From Tepidibacter aestuarii (GTDB lineage: Bacteria; Bacillota; Clostridia; Peptostreptococcales; Peptostreptococcaceae), in contig NZ_OW235315.1 of the NCBI RefSeq assembly GCF_934924865.1, forward strand, positions 3,162,001-3,226,000: a stretch of 64,000 nt of DNA, written 5' to 3'. The notes beneath the pieces are model-generated. The model saw nothing but the letters and a program-made list of their open reading frames with translations. It did no database searches and was not told the origin of the DNA. How positions within the stretch are numbered: the first letter of the stretch is position 1; every line of letters begins with the position of its first letter. Shown here in pieces: positions 53,268-61,088 of the stretch. A program made the position numbers and the translations under genes.

Positions 53268-53365
53268 CTCGCTGACTCATGTCGCCAACGATCCCTATCG
53301 GGCTCCGTTGCTCAAAAATAGTTGATGCTGTAGTGTTTTAATCAATATTATTCATAGCTTTAAAA
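53247..53365 (+). repeat. two-hairpin dispersed repeat, copy F2b
   Basis: CAAAAATTCGTCTAGTCGC, hairpin 1 (AGTCGC-TAACTC-GC(T)GACT, different bases but paired), TGACTCATGTCGC, then hairpin 2 (CAACGATCCC-TATC-GGGCTCCGTTG) and CTCAAAAATAGTTGATG. It overlaps the 3' end of the aldolase gene and provides its stop codon. Confidence 0.78.
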
Positions 53366-53395
53366 TTATATATTTTTAATTTAGGAGGGAATAGA

Positions 53396-54697
53396 ATGAG
53401 TAAAATAGGAACAGATAAAAAAAGTAGTTTTAAAGGATTATTACCTTTGATATTTTTCTTATTATTATTTATGGGAACAGGAATTATAACAGGCAACTTT
53501 ACTAATATGCCGCTTCTATTAGCTTTTATCCTTGCTTCTGCATTTGCTTTACTACTTGATAAAGAAGGTTCAAAAACATCTTTATCTGATAAAATCGATA
53601 TTTTTTCTAAGTCTGGTGGAGATTCAACTATTATCTTAATGGTAGTTATATTCTTATTAGCTGGAGCTTTTTACTCTATAGCAGATGCTATGGGTGCTGT
53701 TAGTTCCATGGTAAACCTTGGATTAAGTATATTACCTGCAAATATGTTATTACCAGGATTATTTATGGTTGGATGTATTTTATCTTTCTCTATGGGTACT
53801 TCAATGGGAACTATAACTGCACTTGCTCCTATAGGTGTAGGTATAGCTCAGCAAACAGGTCTTAGCTTACCTCTAGTTTTAGGAACTGTTATAGGTAGTG
53901 CTTTGTTTGGAGACAATTTATCATTTATATCAGATACAACAATAGCTGCTACAAGAACTCAAGGTGTAGAGCTTAGAGATAAATTTAAATCAAATGGATT
54001 GATAGTTTTACCTGCTGTTGTAACTACTCTTGTAATTTTAACATTCTTATCTGGTGGAAATGCAAATTTAGAAACTTATGAGTATTCCATAGTTAGAATA
54101 GTCCCTTACTTTGCTATTATAATTAGTGCATTAATAGGTTTAAACGTTATGGTTGTTTTAGGAATCGGTATAGGATCTGGTGCATTAATAGGACTTTTCA
54201 TGGGTGACTTTACTGTAGTTGAGCTATTCGGTGTATTACAAAGAGGAATGGGATGGATGGAAGATCTAGCTATAATATCTGTTGTAGTAGGTGGACTTGT
54301 TGGTCTTATGAATTACTACGGAGGAATCAACTATCTATTAGAAAAAGTTACATCTAAGGTTAAAACAGCAAAAGGTGCTCAATTAGGAATAGCTGCACTA
54401 GTTAGTTTAATAGATATAGCTACTACTAACAACACTATATCTATAATTACAGCAGGACCATTAGCAAAAGATTTATCAAAGGAATATGATATAGACCCAA
54501 GAAGAACTGCAAGTATTTTAGACATATTCTCATCTGCATTCCAAGGTATAATCCCTTACGGAGGACAATTCTTATTAGCTGCAGGAATTGGTCAAATATC
54601 ACCTGTTGAAATAGTACCTTATTCAATATATTCATTCTTAATGATAGTGTTTGGATTAGCAGCAATTATGTTCAACTTCCCTAGAATGAAAAAATAA
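53396..54697 (+). CDS. NhaC-type Na+/H+-antiporter-family transporter, pathway linked
   Basis: A 433-residue membrane protein with 11-12 helices and the NhaC-family GDNLSFISDTTIAATRTQGVE motif (about 173-193) plus SMGTSMGTITALAPIGVG. In several Firmicutes NhaC-family members lie in methionine-salvage operons and are predicted substrate transporters rather than antiporters (Rodionov methionine-regulon work). Here it is inside a methylthioribose/deoxyribose-type operon, so it may import that sugar or a nucleoside. ATG with GGAGGG upstream. Confidence 0.88.
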   Translation: MSKIGTDKKSSFKGLLPLIFFLLLFMGTGIITGNFTNMPLLLAFILASAFALLLDKEGSKTSLSDKIDIFSKSGGDSTIILMVVIFLLAGAFYSIADAMGAVSSMVNLGLSILPANMLLPGLFMVGCILSFSMGTSMGTITALAPIGVGIAQQTGLSLPLVLGTVIGSALFGDNLSFISDTTIAATRTQGVELRDKFKSNGLIVLPAVVTTLVILTFLSGGNANLETYEYSIVRIVPYFAIIISALIGLNVMVVLGIGIGSGALIGLFMGDFTVVELFGVLQRGMGWMEDLAIISVVVGGLVGLMNYYGGINYLLEKVTSKVKTAKGAQLGIAALVSLIDIATTNNTISIITAGPLAKDLSKEYDIDPRRTASILDIFSSAFQGIIPYGGQFLLAAGIGQISPVEIVPYSIYSFLMIVFGLAAIMFNFPRMKK

Positions 54698-54725
54698 CAT
54701 AAACAACACAGAAAGGAAGGACTAT

Positions 54726-55778
54726 ATGGAACGAGTAGATAAAGACTTAGCTTTCATGCTTAGATACGAAAATGTAGCTTGGTATGATAATAAAAAAGTA
54801 AGAATATTAGATAGAAGAATTTATCCAACAGAGGTAAAATTCGTTACATGTGATAACCACAAAGAGGTTGCTAAAGCTATAGCAGATATGGTAACTCAAA
54901 GTGCTGGTCCCTATACCGCTGCAGGTATGGGGATGGCACTTGCAGCTCACGAATGCAGCAGCTTATCTTATAAAGATCAAATAAATTATTTAGAAGATGC
55001 AGCTTTCACACTTGCAAACGCAAGACCTACAACTGCAAATCGTATGACTTTGGTTGTTCAGGGGTGTTTGAGGGTTGCTAAGACTGCCATGGAAAATGGA
55101 AATAAAGTTGATGAAGCTATTTTTGAGCATACAGTTAAATCTATGAACAACCGCTACTCTAGAATAGGAACAGTAGCAAAATATCTAGTAGATATGTTCC
55201 CTCAAAACGGAAATATAATGACTCAATGCTTCGGAGAGACAATAATAGGTATGATGCTAAAAGAAGCAAAATCGAGAAATAATAACATCAAACTATTTTG
55301 TCCAGAAACAAGACCATACCTACAAGGAGCTAGACTTACTGCAAGCGTAGGTTATGATCAAGGATTTGATGTTACTGTAATAACAGACAATATGCCTGCC
55401 TTTACTATGCAGAATAAGAATATAGATTTATTTACATCAGCAGCAGATTCAATTTGCTTAGACGGACATATAGTAAATAAAGTTGGAACACTTCAAATAG
55501 CTATAGCAGCTAAATACTTTAAGATTCCATACTTCGTAACAGGAATCCCAGACAAAGACTACACTAACATATCACAAGTTAAAATCGAAGAAAGAGATCC
55601 GAGTCAAGTACTAGAATTCAGAGGAATTAAAAACACCATGGATGGAGTTAAAGGATACTACCCTTCTTTTGATATTACACCTCCTAGCTTAGTAAGCGGT
55701 GTAGTAACAGATAAGGGAATACTTAGTCCTTATGATTTAAACAGATATTTTGAATCCGAAGTAGAAAACTATTATTAA
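54726..55778 (+). CDS. MtnA-like isomerase (5-methylthio- or 5-deoxy-ribose-1-phosphate isomerase)
   Basis: A 350-residue eIF-2B/MtnA-family protein. The active-site Cys is retained (TQCFGETIIG, near 178-187 rather than the usual THCNTG context), the PETRPYLQGARLTA motif (about 199-212) is clear, and the catalytic Asp of the GAD motif appears as TSAADSICLDG. VNKVGTLQIAIAAKY follows. The changes around Cys suggest a substrate variant such as 5-deoxyribose-1-P. It converts the phosphopentose made by the next gene to the 1-phosphoketopentose used by the aldolase. Confidence 0.9.
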   Translation: MERVDKDLAFMLRYENVAWYDNKKVRILDRRIYPTEVKFVTCDNHKEVAKAIADMVTQSAGPYTAAGMGMALAAHECSSLSYKDQINYLEDAAFTLANARPTTANRMTLVVQGCLRVAKTAMENGNKVDEAIFEHTVKSMNNRYSRIGTVAKYLVDMFPQNGNIMTQCFGETIIGMMLKEAKSRNNNIKLFCPETRPYLQGARLTASVGYDQGFDVTVITDNMPAFTMQNKNIDLFTSAADSICLDGHIVNKVGTLQIAIAAKYFKIPYFVTGIPDKDYTNISQVKIEERDPSQVLEFRGIKNTMDGVKGYYPSFDITPPSLVSGVVTDKGILSPYDLNRYFESEVENYY

Positions 55779-55814
55779 AATTATAGATAAAGCGAAACTT
55801 AAGGGGTGAATACA

Positions 55815-57053
55815 TTGTCTAGATTTAACTCACATTTTAGAATGAATATAGAAGATGCTGTACTATATGCAAAAGAAAAGCTGGATATATTCGACGAAAA
55901 TGCCAATCTCGAAGCAGAAGAAATTGGAGATGGAAATATAAACTATGTATTTAAAGTATGGGATATAGATACAAAAAAATCAGTAATAATAAAACATGCT
56001 GATGTAGTTATTAGATCTTCAGGAAATCCTCTAGATATAGATAGAAATAGAATTGAAGCTGAAGTTTTAATGCTTCAATCAGATCTAGCTCCAGGATTGG
56101 TTCCAAAAGTATATAAATACGACCCTATAATGTGTACTCTATCAATGGAGGACATATCTGATCACATAAACCTAAGAAAAGAACTTTTAAAAAGAAAGAC
56201 ATTCCCAAAACTAGCAGATCATATAACGACATTCATAGTTAATACACTCTTACCTACTACAGACCTAGTAATGAATTCAGCTAATAAGAAAGATAACGTA
56301 AAAAAATTCATCAATAAAGAACTTTGTAAAATATCAGAAGATCTAGTATTCACAGAGCCATATATAGACTATAAAGGAAGAAACATAATATTAGAAGAAA
56401 ATATAGACTTCGTAAAAAAAGAACTATATGAAGATAAAGAATTAATACTTGAAGTTGGCAAGCTTAAAAACAACTTTATGAACAACGCTCAAGCTCTAAT
56501 ACATGGAGATTTACACTCAGGATCAATATTTGTAAATCAAGGTTCTACCAAAATATTAGATCCAGAATTTGCTTTCTACGGACCTATTGGATATGATCTT
56601 GGAAACGTAATCGGAAATCTATTCTTCGCATGGGCAAATAATATCGTTACTAATCATAACGATGATGTAGAAAAATTCACTTCATGGATTTCAAATACTA
56701 TAAAAGACATAATATCTTTATTCAAGCAAAAATTTATAACACTATACAAAGAATCAGTAACAGATGTAATGGCAAAAGAAGAATATTATATGAATTGGTA
56801 TTTAGACACTATCCTATCTGATACAGCTGGAACAGCAGGACTTGAAATAATAAGAAGAGTCGTTGGAGATTCAAAAGTTGCAGATATTACAGATATAAAA
56901 GATATAGATGAAAGAATCCATGCTGAAAGAATATTAATACTAGCAGCTAAATTATTTATAACTAATAGAGATTCTATCAAATCAGGAGATCAATACGTGA
57001 ATATATTTAATACTACAGTCCACCATTATATCAAGGAGGCATGTAATGAATAG
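55815..57053 (+). CDS. mtnK: MtnK-like kinase (methylthioribose or 5-deoxyribose kinase)
   Basis: The start is a TTG 5 bases after AAGGGGTGA; an in-frame GTG three codons earlier is within the ribosome site. The 412-residue protein has the MtnK/APH-type layout: GDGNINYVFKV (phosphate loop, about 37-47), a kinase core with IHGDLHSGSIFV (catalytic Asp, about 234-245) and DPEFAFYGPIGYDLGNVIGNLF. Strong match to bacterial MtnK, so methylthioribose is the best-guess substrate; a 5-deoxyribose preference cannot be excluded. Confidence 0.92.
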   Translation: MSRFNSHFRMNIEDAVLYAKEKLDIFDENANLEAEEIGDGNINYVFKVWDIDTKKSVIIKHADVVIRSSGNPLDIDRNRIEAEVLMLQSDLAPGLVPKVYKYDPIMCTLSMEDISDHINLRKELLKRKTFPKLADHITTFIVNTLLPTTDLVMNSANKKDNVKKFINKELCKISEDLVFTEPYIDYKGRNIILEENIDFVKKELYEDKELILEVGKLKNNFMNNAQALIHGDLHSGSIFVNQGSTKILDPEFAFYGPIGYDLGNVIGNLFFAWANNIVTNHNDDVEKFTSWISNTIKDIISLFKQKFITLYKESVTDVMAKEEYYMNWYLDTILSDTAGTAGLEIIRRVVGDSKVADITDIKDIDERIHAERILILAAKLFITNRDSIKSGDQYVNIFNTTVHHYIKEACNE

Positions 57054-58206
57054 TTTCTATTATTATAATCCAACAGAATTAATCTTTGGAAAAGACTCTA
57101 TCTCAAAAATAAAAGATCATATTCCTAAAACAGTAAAGAAAGTACTTCTTCACTACGGTAGAGACAGTATAAAAAAATCAGGTCTATATGATCAAGTAAT
57201 AGATATATTAAAAAATAACAATATAGATATAATTGAACTTTCAGGAGTAACACCAAACCCAAAGCTATCTCTAGTAAAAGAAGGTATAAATCTTTGCAAA
57301 GATAATAATATAGACTTTATACTAGCTGTAGGAGGCGGAAGCGTTATAGACTCATCAAAAGCAATAGCCGCTGGAATATACTACGAAGGAGATGTATGGG
57401 ATTTATTCACTAAAGACATAGAAGTAAAAAAAGCTATGCCAATAGGTGTAATACTAACAATCCCTGCAACAGGAAGTGAGAGCAGCTCAGCTACAATAAT
57501 AACTAATGAGGATACACTTCAAAAACAAGGTCTAGAAAACGATCTTCTAAGACCTAAATTTGCAGTATTAAACCCAGAACTTACATTAACGCTACCGAGA
57601 AAACAGACATTTGCTGGTATAGTAGATATACTATCTCACGTTATGGAAAGATACTTTACTAATACTAAAGATGTTGAACTTACAGATACTCTATGTGAAG
57701 CTACAATGAGAACAGTAATAAACAATGCATATAAACTATTAAATGATCCTAATGACTACTGCGCAAGAGCTGAAATAATGCTAAGTGGAACCATGGCTCA
57801 TAGCGGAATACTCGGCCTTGGAAGAGAAGAAGATTGGGCTAGCCATAGAATAGGTCACGAAATAACAGCTCTATACGGAACAACACACGGAATAACTTTA
57901 TCAATAATACTTCCAGCATGGATGAGATATGTATATAAAGAAAACATTGAGAGATTCTCTAGATTTGCAAAGCAAGTATTCGGTATTGATCATAATAAAA
58001 CACAAGAAGAAATAGCTCTCATTGGAATTCAAAAATTCGAAGATTTTTTAAAGGATATAGATATACCTACAAAATTACAAGATGAAAATATTCCTTGTGA
58101 TAAATTCAGTGAAATGGCCAAGAAATGCACATCTTCAGGCCCTGTAGGAAGATTTGTTAAGATATATGAAGAAGATGTAATTAAAATATTAGAAATGGCA
58201 AGGTAA
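57046..58206 (+). CDS. iron-containing alcohol dehydrogenase
   Basis: A 386-residue group III Fe-ADH (BdhA/FucO/YqhD class): GGGSVIDSSKAIAAG (96-110) NAD(P) site and metal ligands in GIVDILSHVMERYF (Asp about 193, His about 197) and SHRIGHEITALYGTTHGITLS (His about 266 and 280). It overlaps the kinase gene by 8 bp. In this pathway the aldolase yields an aldehyde (methylthioacetaldehyde or acetaldehyde), which such an enzyme would reduce to the alcohol, recycling NADH. Confidence 0.9.
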   Translation: MNSFYYYNPTELIFGKDSISKIKDHIPKTVKKVLLHYGRDSIKKSGLYDQVIDILKNNNIDIIELSGVTPNPKLSLVKEGINLCKDNNIDFILAVGGGSVIDSSKAIAAGIYYEGDVWDLFTKDIEVKKAMPIGVILTIPATGSESSSATIITNEDTLQKQGLENDLLRPKFAVLNPELTLTLPRKQTFAGIVDILSHVMERYFTNTKDVELTDTLCEATMRTVINNAYKLLNDPNDYCARAEIMLSGTMAHSGILGLGREEDWASHRIGHEITALYGTTHGITLSIILPAWMRYVYKENIERFSRFAKQVFGIDHNKTQEEIALIGIQKFEDFLKDIDIPTKLQDENIPCDKFSEMAKKCTSSGPVGRFVKIYEEDVIKILEMAR

Positions 58207-58217
58207 ATTAAAATAAA

Positions 58218-58247
58218 CCCCAAGAGATATATCTCTTGGGGCTTTTT
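58218..58247 (+). terminator. terminator after the salvage operon
   Basis: CCCCAAGAGATAT paired with ATATCTCTTGGGG then CTTTTTAT. A perfect palindrome in a convergent gap. Confidence 0.9.
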
Positions 58248-58265
58248 ATATCTAAAATATAGTTT

Positions 58266-59675
58266 CTATTTCATATTATCGTTTCTACCAATACCTAGAG
58301 CAACACTTACAAGCATAACAGCTAACATTGCAAATGCATAGAATACAAACGGTGTTACTTCCATTGCAGCTAACGGATGAATACTATCTCTTGTAAACCC
58401 TATAGTGTAAATAATAGCTGGTGTCCACGGCAGTGAATAAACCAATGTACACGAAGTTGCATCAAGAAGATTCGCTGTTCTATATGGACTAATACCATGC
58501 TTTCTTGAAAGAGGTTTTGCAAATGATGCTCCAACAGCAAGTATAGCCGGTGCATTTAATCCCATTAAAGCAGATAGAACTATTGTCATAAGCATAATAG
58601 ACAACTCTGCTCCCTTTGCTCCTTTAGCGATTTTACCAAGAGATTCAAGTAGCTTTATATCGCCATGGCCAGCTCTCATAATTGCTATAGATCCAAACAA
58701 TAATATTGCCAACATAACAACTTGAATCATACTATTTATACCAGTATAAATAACACCATCAACAGTTCTATCAAGACCTGAACCTACAACTCTAAATAAA
58801 GCCTTTTTAGTTACCTCTTGACCTGGATCTATCTGAATAAAATCTATTAATCCACACATTACTGCTGTAATACTTGCCAGTACAGTACCTATAGTAGTTG
58901 CTATAATAATATCACCTGATTTTATTGCAATCCATATCGTAATAGCAACAGGTACTAACATCCAAAGTGTCATAGAATTATACTCAATAGTTCCTACAGA
59001 AGCTACTTTCCCACTATAACTCATTCCATATATTATAATACCTATTAGTGTTATAACAGCCGCAGTAAGTGCATATTTAAGTCTAGACTTTACAACTCCA
59101 GGAACATCTACTCCTTGTGATGTAGCAGAACAAATTGTAGTATCAGAAACAGGTGCTAAGTTATCTCCAAAAGCAGCACCTGATACAATAGAACCTGCTA
59201 ATAACGCTGGATGTGCACCTAATGCTATACCTGCAGGATATAAAACTCCCATACCTGCTGCAATAGTACCAAATCCAGTACCTGATGCAGTTGCAAATAC
59301 AGCTGAAGAAATAAATGATACCACTATAAAAAATGTACCTTTAATACCAAGTGATGCTGACATACCTGCAATACCAGATGCAAGACCTGATTCTCTAAGA
59401 ATTCTAGAAAAAACACCAGCAAATATCCAACATACTACAGGAATGATTGCTTCTTTACTAGCCATACCATTAATAATTACTTCACTATAAAGTTTTTTAT
59501 CCTTTGCAAAGAAAAATGCTAAAATAAGCGCCATAAATGCAGGAATCCAAAGTGCTCCATTAGAAATAGAACCAGCTACAAATGTAGTCATAACAATAAG
59601 AACTATAAATACTATGAACGGTATAAAAGACATCCATTCCCCACCATAAAACTCAAGCTTCTTGTTATTGAACAT
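58266..59675 (-). CDS. NhaC-type Na+/H+-antiporter-family transporter, second copy
   Basis: A 469-residue protein with about 12 helices and the NhaC-family motif AFGDNLAPVSDTTICSATSQGVDVPGVVKSRLKYA. It is convergent with the salvage operon; paralogous to the NhaC-type gene inside it but clearly different in sequence. It has its own upstream region. Substrate unknown; methionine, malate-lactate or Na+ exchange are all known in this family. Confidence 0.88.
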   Translation of the reverse strand: MFNNKKLEFYGGEWMSFIPFIVFIVLIVMTTFVAGSISNGALWIPAFMALILAFFFAKDKKLYSEVIINGMASKEAIIPVVCWIFAGVFSRILRESGLASGIAGMSASLGIKGTFFIVVSFISSAVFATASGTGFGTIAAGMGVLYPAGIALGAHPALLAGSIVSGAAFGDNLAPVSDTTICSATSQGVDVPGVVKSRLKYALTAAVITLIGIIIYGMSYSGKVASVGTIEYNSMTLWMLVPVAITIWIAIKSGDIIIATTIGTVLASITAVMCGLIDFIQIDPGQEVTKKALFRVVGSGLDRTVDGVIYTGINSMIQVVMLAILLFGSIAIMRAGHGDIKLLESLGKIAKGAKGAELSIMLMTIVLSALMGLNAPAILAVGASFAKPLSRKHGISPYRTANLLDATSCTLVYSLPWTPAIIYTIGFTRDSIHPLAAMEVTPFVFYAFAMLAVMLVSVALGIGRNDNMK

Positions 59676-60064
59676 AGTTCTCCCCCTTTACAACTTATTT
59701 TTGATGCCATATATACAGTATATGCTGTTATATATATATGAGTTCGTTTTAATTTTTGATCCTGATAATGCTTATATATTCTTTCAAAACTATAAATAAC
59801 ATAAATATATTAATCAAAAAAGTATAACAATCTAAAGTCTATACACATACTTATAAAGTAGTAATAGTAAAGGTTAGGTAACTATCAAAATATAAAAATA
59901 GTACAAATTCCTGTGTATAACTAGAAAAACAAAACAAAATTATTTGATAATTCTAATATTAAAACAAAATTATGTTGATAACTTAAATAATGATACACAA
60001 TAATGTTGATATCGTGTTTGTATTTGAATTTTTGGGACAAACATTGTTTATTATTTTTCTGCAT
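59676..60064. other. promoter region with short repeats, no gene seen
   Basis: The minus-strand NhaC gene is preceded by GGGGGAGAAC. An imperfect palindrome (ATATACAG-TATATG-CTGTTATAT) lies at 59709-59737, a possible operator. Three imperfect direct repeats of AAACAAAATTATxTTGATAA/ACACAATAATGTTGATA type lie at 59931-60014. Confidence 0.45.
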
Positions 60065-60099
60065 AAAAAATACCCATGTTTTTGAAAATAACATGGGTA
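60065..60099 (-). terminator. intrinsic terminator after the 60105 gene
   Basis: Minus strand TACCCATGTTATTTT pairs with AAAAACATGGGTA and is followed by six T. Confidence 0.88.
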
Positions 60100-60104
60100 T
60101 AAAT

Positions 60105-61016
60105 TCATATACTCTCTTCAATTAAAGTTTTTAAATAAGCATTAAAATGCATTATTGGATCTGAGAACTGCCTTAACTTAGATGCAAGTAAATCTAGTAT
60201 ATGTACTATTTCTTTATAGCTGTATTTATAAAGATTATTTAATATAATATTTATATTATTCTCTACATCTACTTCTTTTTTGCTTACAATATATTTATTC
60301 AACTCTTCTATATATAAAGATTTTTTTCTATCTAAAAGAAGCTTGTCTATATCCTTAGAATATATAAGACTTATTATCTCTTCTCCTTTTTCACTATGTT
60401 CATGATTTTCTTTAAAATCTGTAGTCATATCTTCTAATATAAATTCACTTAAAAGATATTCATGTTTATAATTTGCCCTGCATACAGTTTGATTGTGAAA
60501 AAAAGAAAAATAAAAGAAAGTCTTAATATTATCAAAAGCACTATGAATATAAGAAAAGCAGATACCGAATAAATCAACCATCTTATTTATATTAACTGTA
60601 AAATACTTTATCTTATTAAGCTTTCTAATCTGACCAATCAAATAAAGAGCTATTCTTTTCTCTATCTTAGAAAGTTTTTTAAATTCCATGCTGAAGCAGA
60701 ACATAGGAATAACTACAATTCCCTTAGAACCTTTCTTAAATCCTTCTTTATATCCTTTTATCTCTATATCTCCTTCTTCATTTATAAATAAAAGATTATT
60801 ATCTATGAATCTATTAATAGCTCTATATCCAGTAGCTCTAGAAGATGTATAAATATCTATCTTATTTATAACAGAGTTCATACTCTTTTCTTTTATTACC
60901 CCGTTGCTATTACATATCCTGCATAAGTTAATAAAATAATCTATCTGCTTAGATGTAAAGCTTCCATTTATTAAAGTTCTTAAAGTATCATAAGGTATAA
61001 GCGGCAAATTTCTCAT
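60105..61016 (-). CDS. unrecognised HTH-like protein
   Basis: A 303-residue protein, MRNLPLIPYDTLRTLINGSFTSKQIDYF at its start. Residues 35-85 (VIKEKSMNSVINKIDIYTSSRATGYRAINRFIDNNLLFINEEGDIEI) look like a winged-helix DNA-binding or replication-initiator-type domain. The second half is Lys/Ile-rich and helical, ending YSYKEIVHILDLLASKLRQFSDPIMHFNAYLKTLIEESI. GGAGGG precedes the ATG. No signal or membrane segment. I do not recognise the family; a role in DNA binding or replication is a guess from shape. Confidence 0.65.
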   Translation of the reverse strand: MRNLPLIPYDTLRTLINGSFTSKQIDYFINLCRICNSNGVIKEKSMNSVINKIDIYTSSRATGYRAINRFIDNNLLFINEEGDIEIKGYKEGFKKGSKGIVVIPMFCFSMEFKKLSKIEKRIALYLIGQIRKLNKIKYFTVNINKMVDLFGICFSYIHSAFDNIKTFFYFSFFHNQTVCRANYKHEYLLSEFILEDMTTDFKENHEHSEKGEEIISLIYSKDIDKLLLDRKKSLYIEELNKYIVSKKEVDVENNINIILNNLYKYSYKEIVHILDLLASKLRQFSDPIMHFNAYLKTLIEESI

Positions 61017-61088
61017 AGCAAACCCTCCATTTATATATCTCTTATATCTATATATGAAATTTGAATATATAAATGGACATGCTTATTT

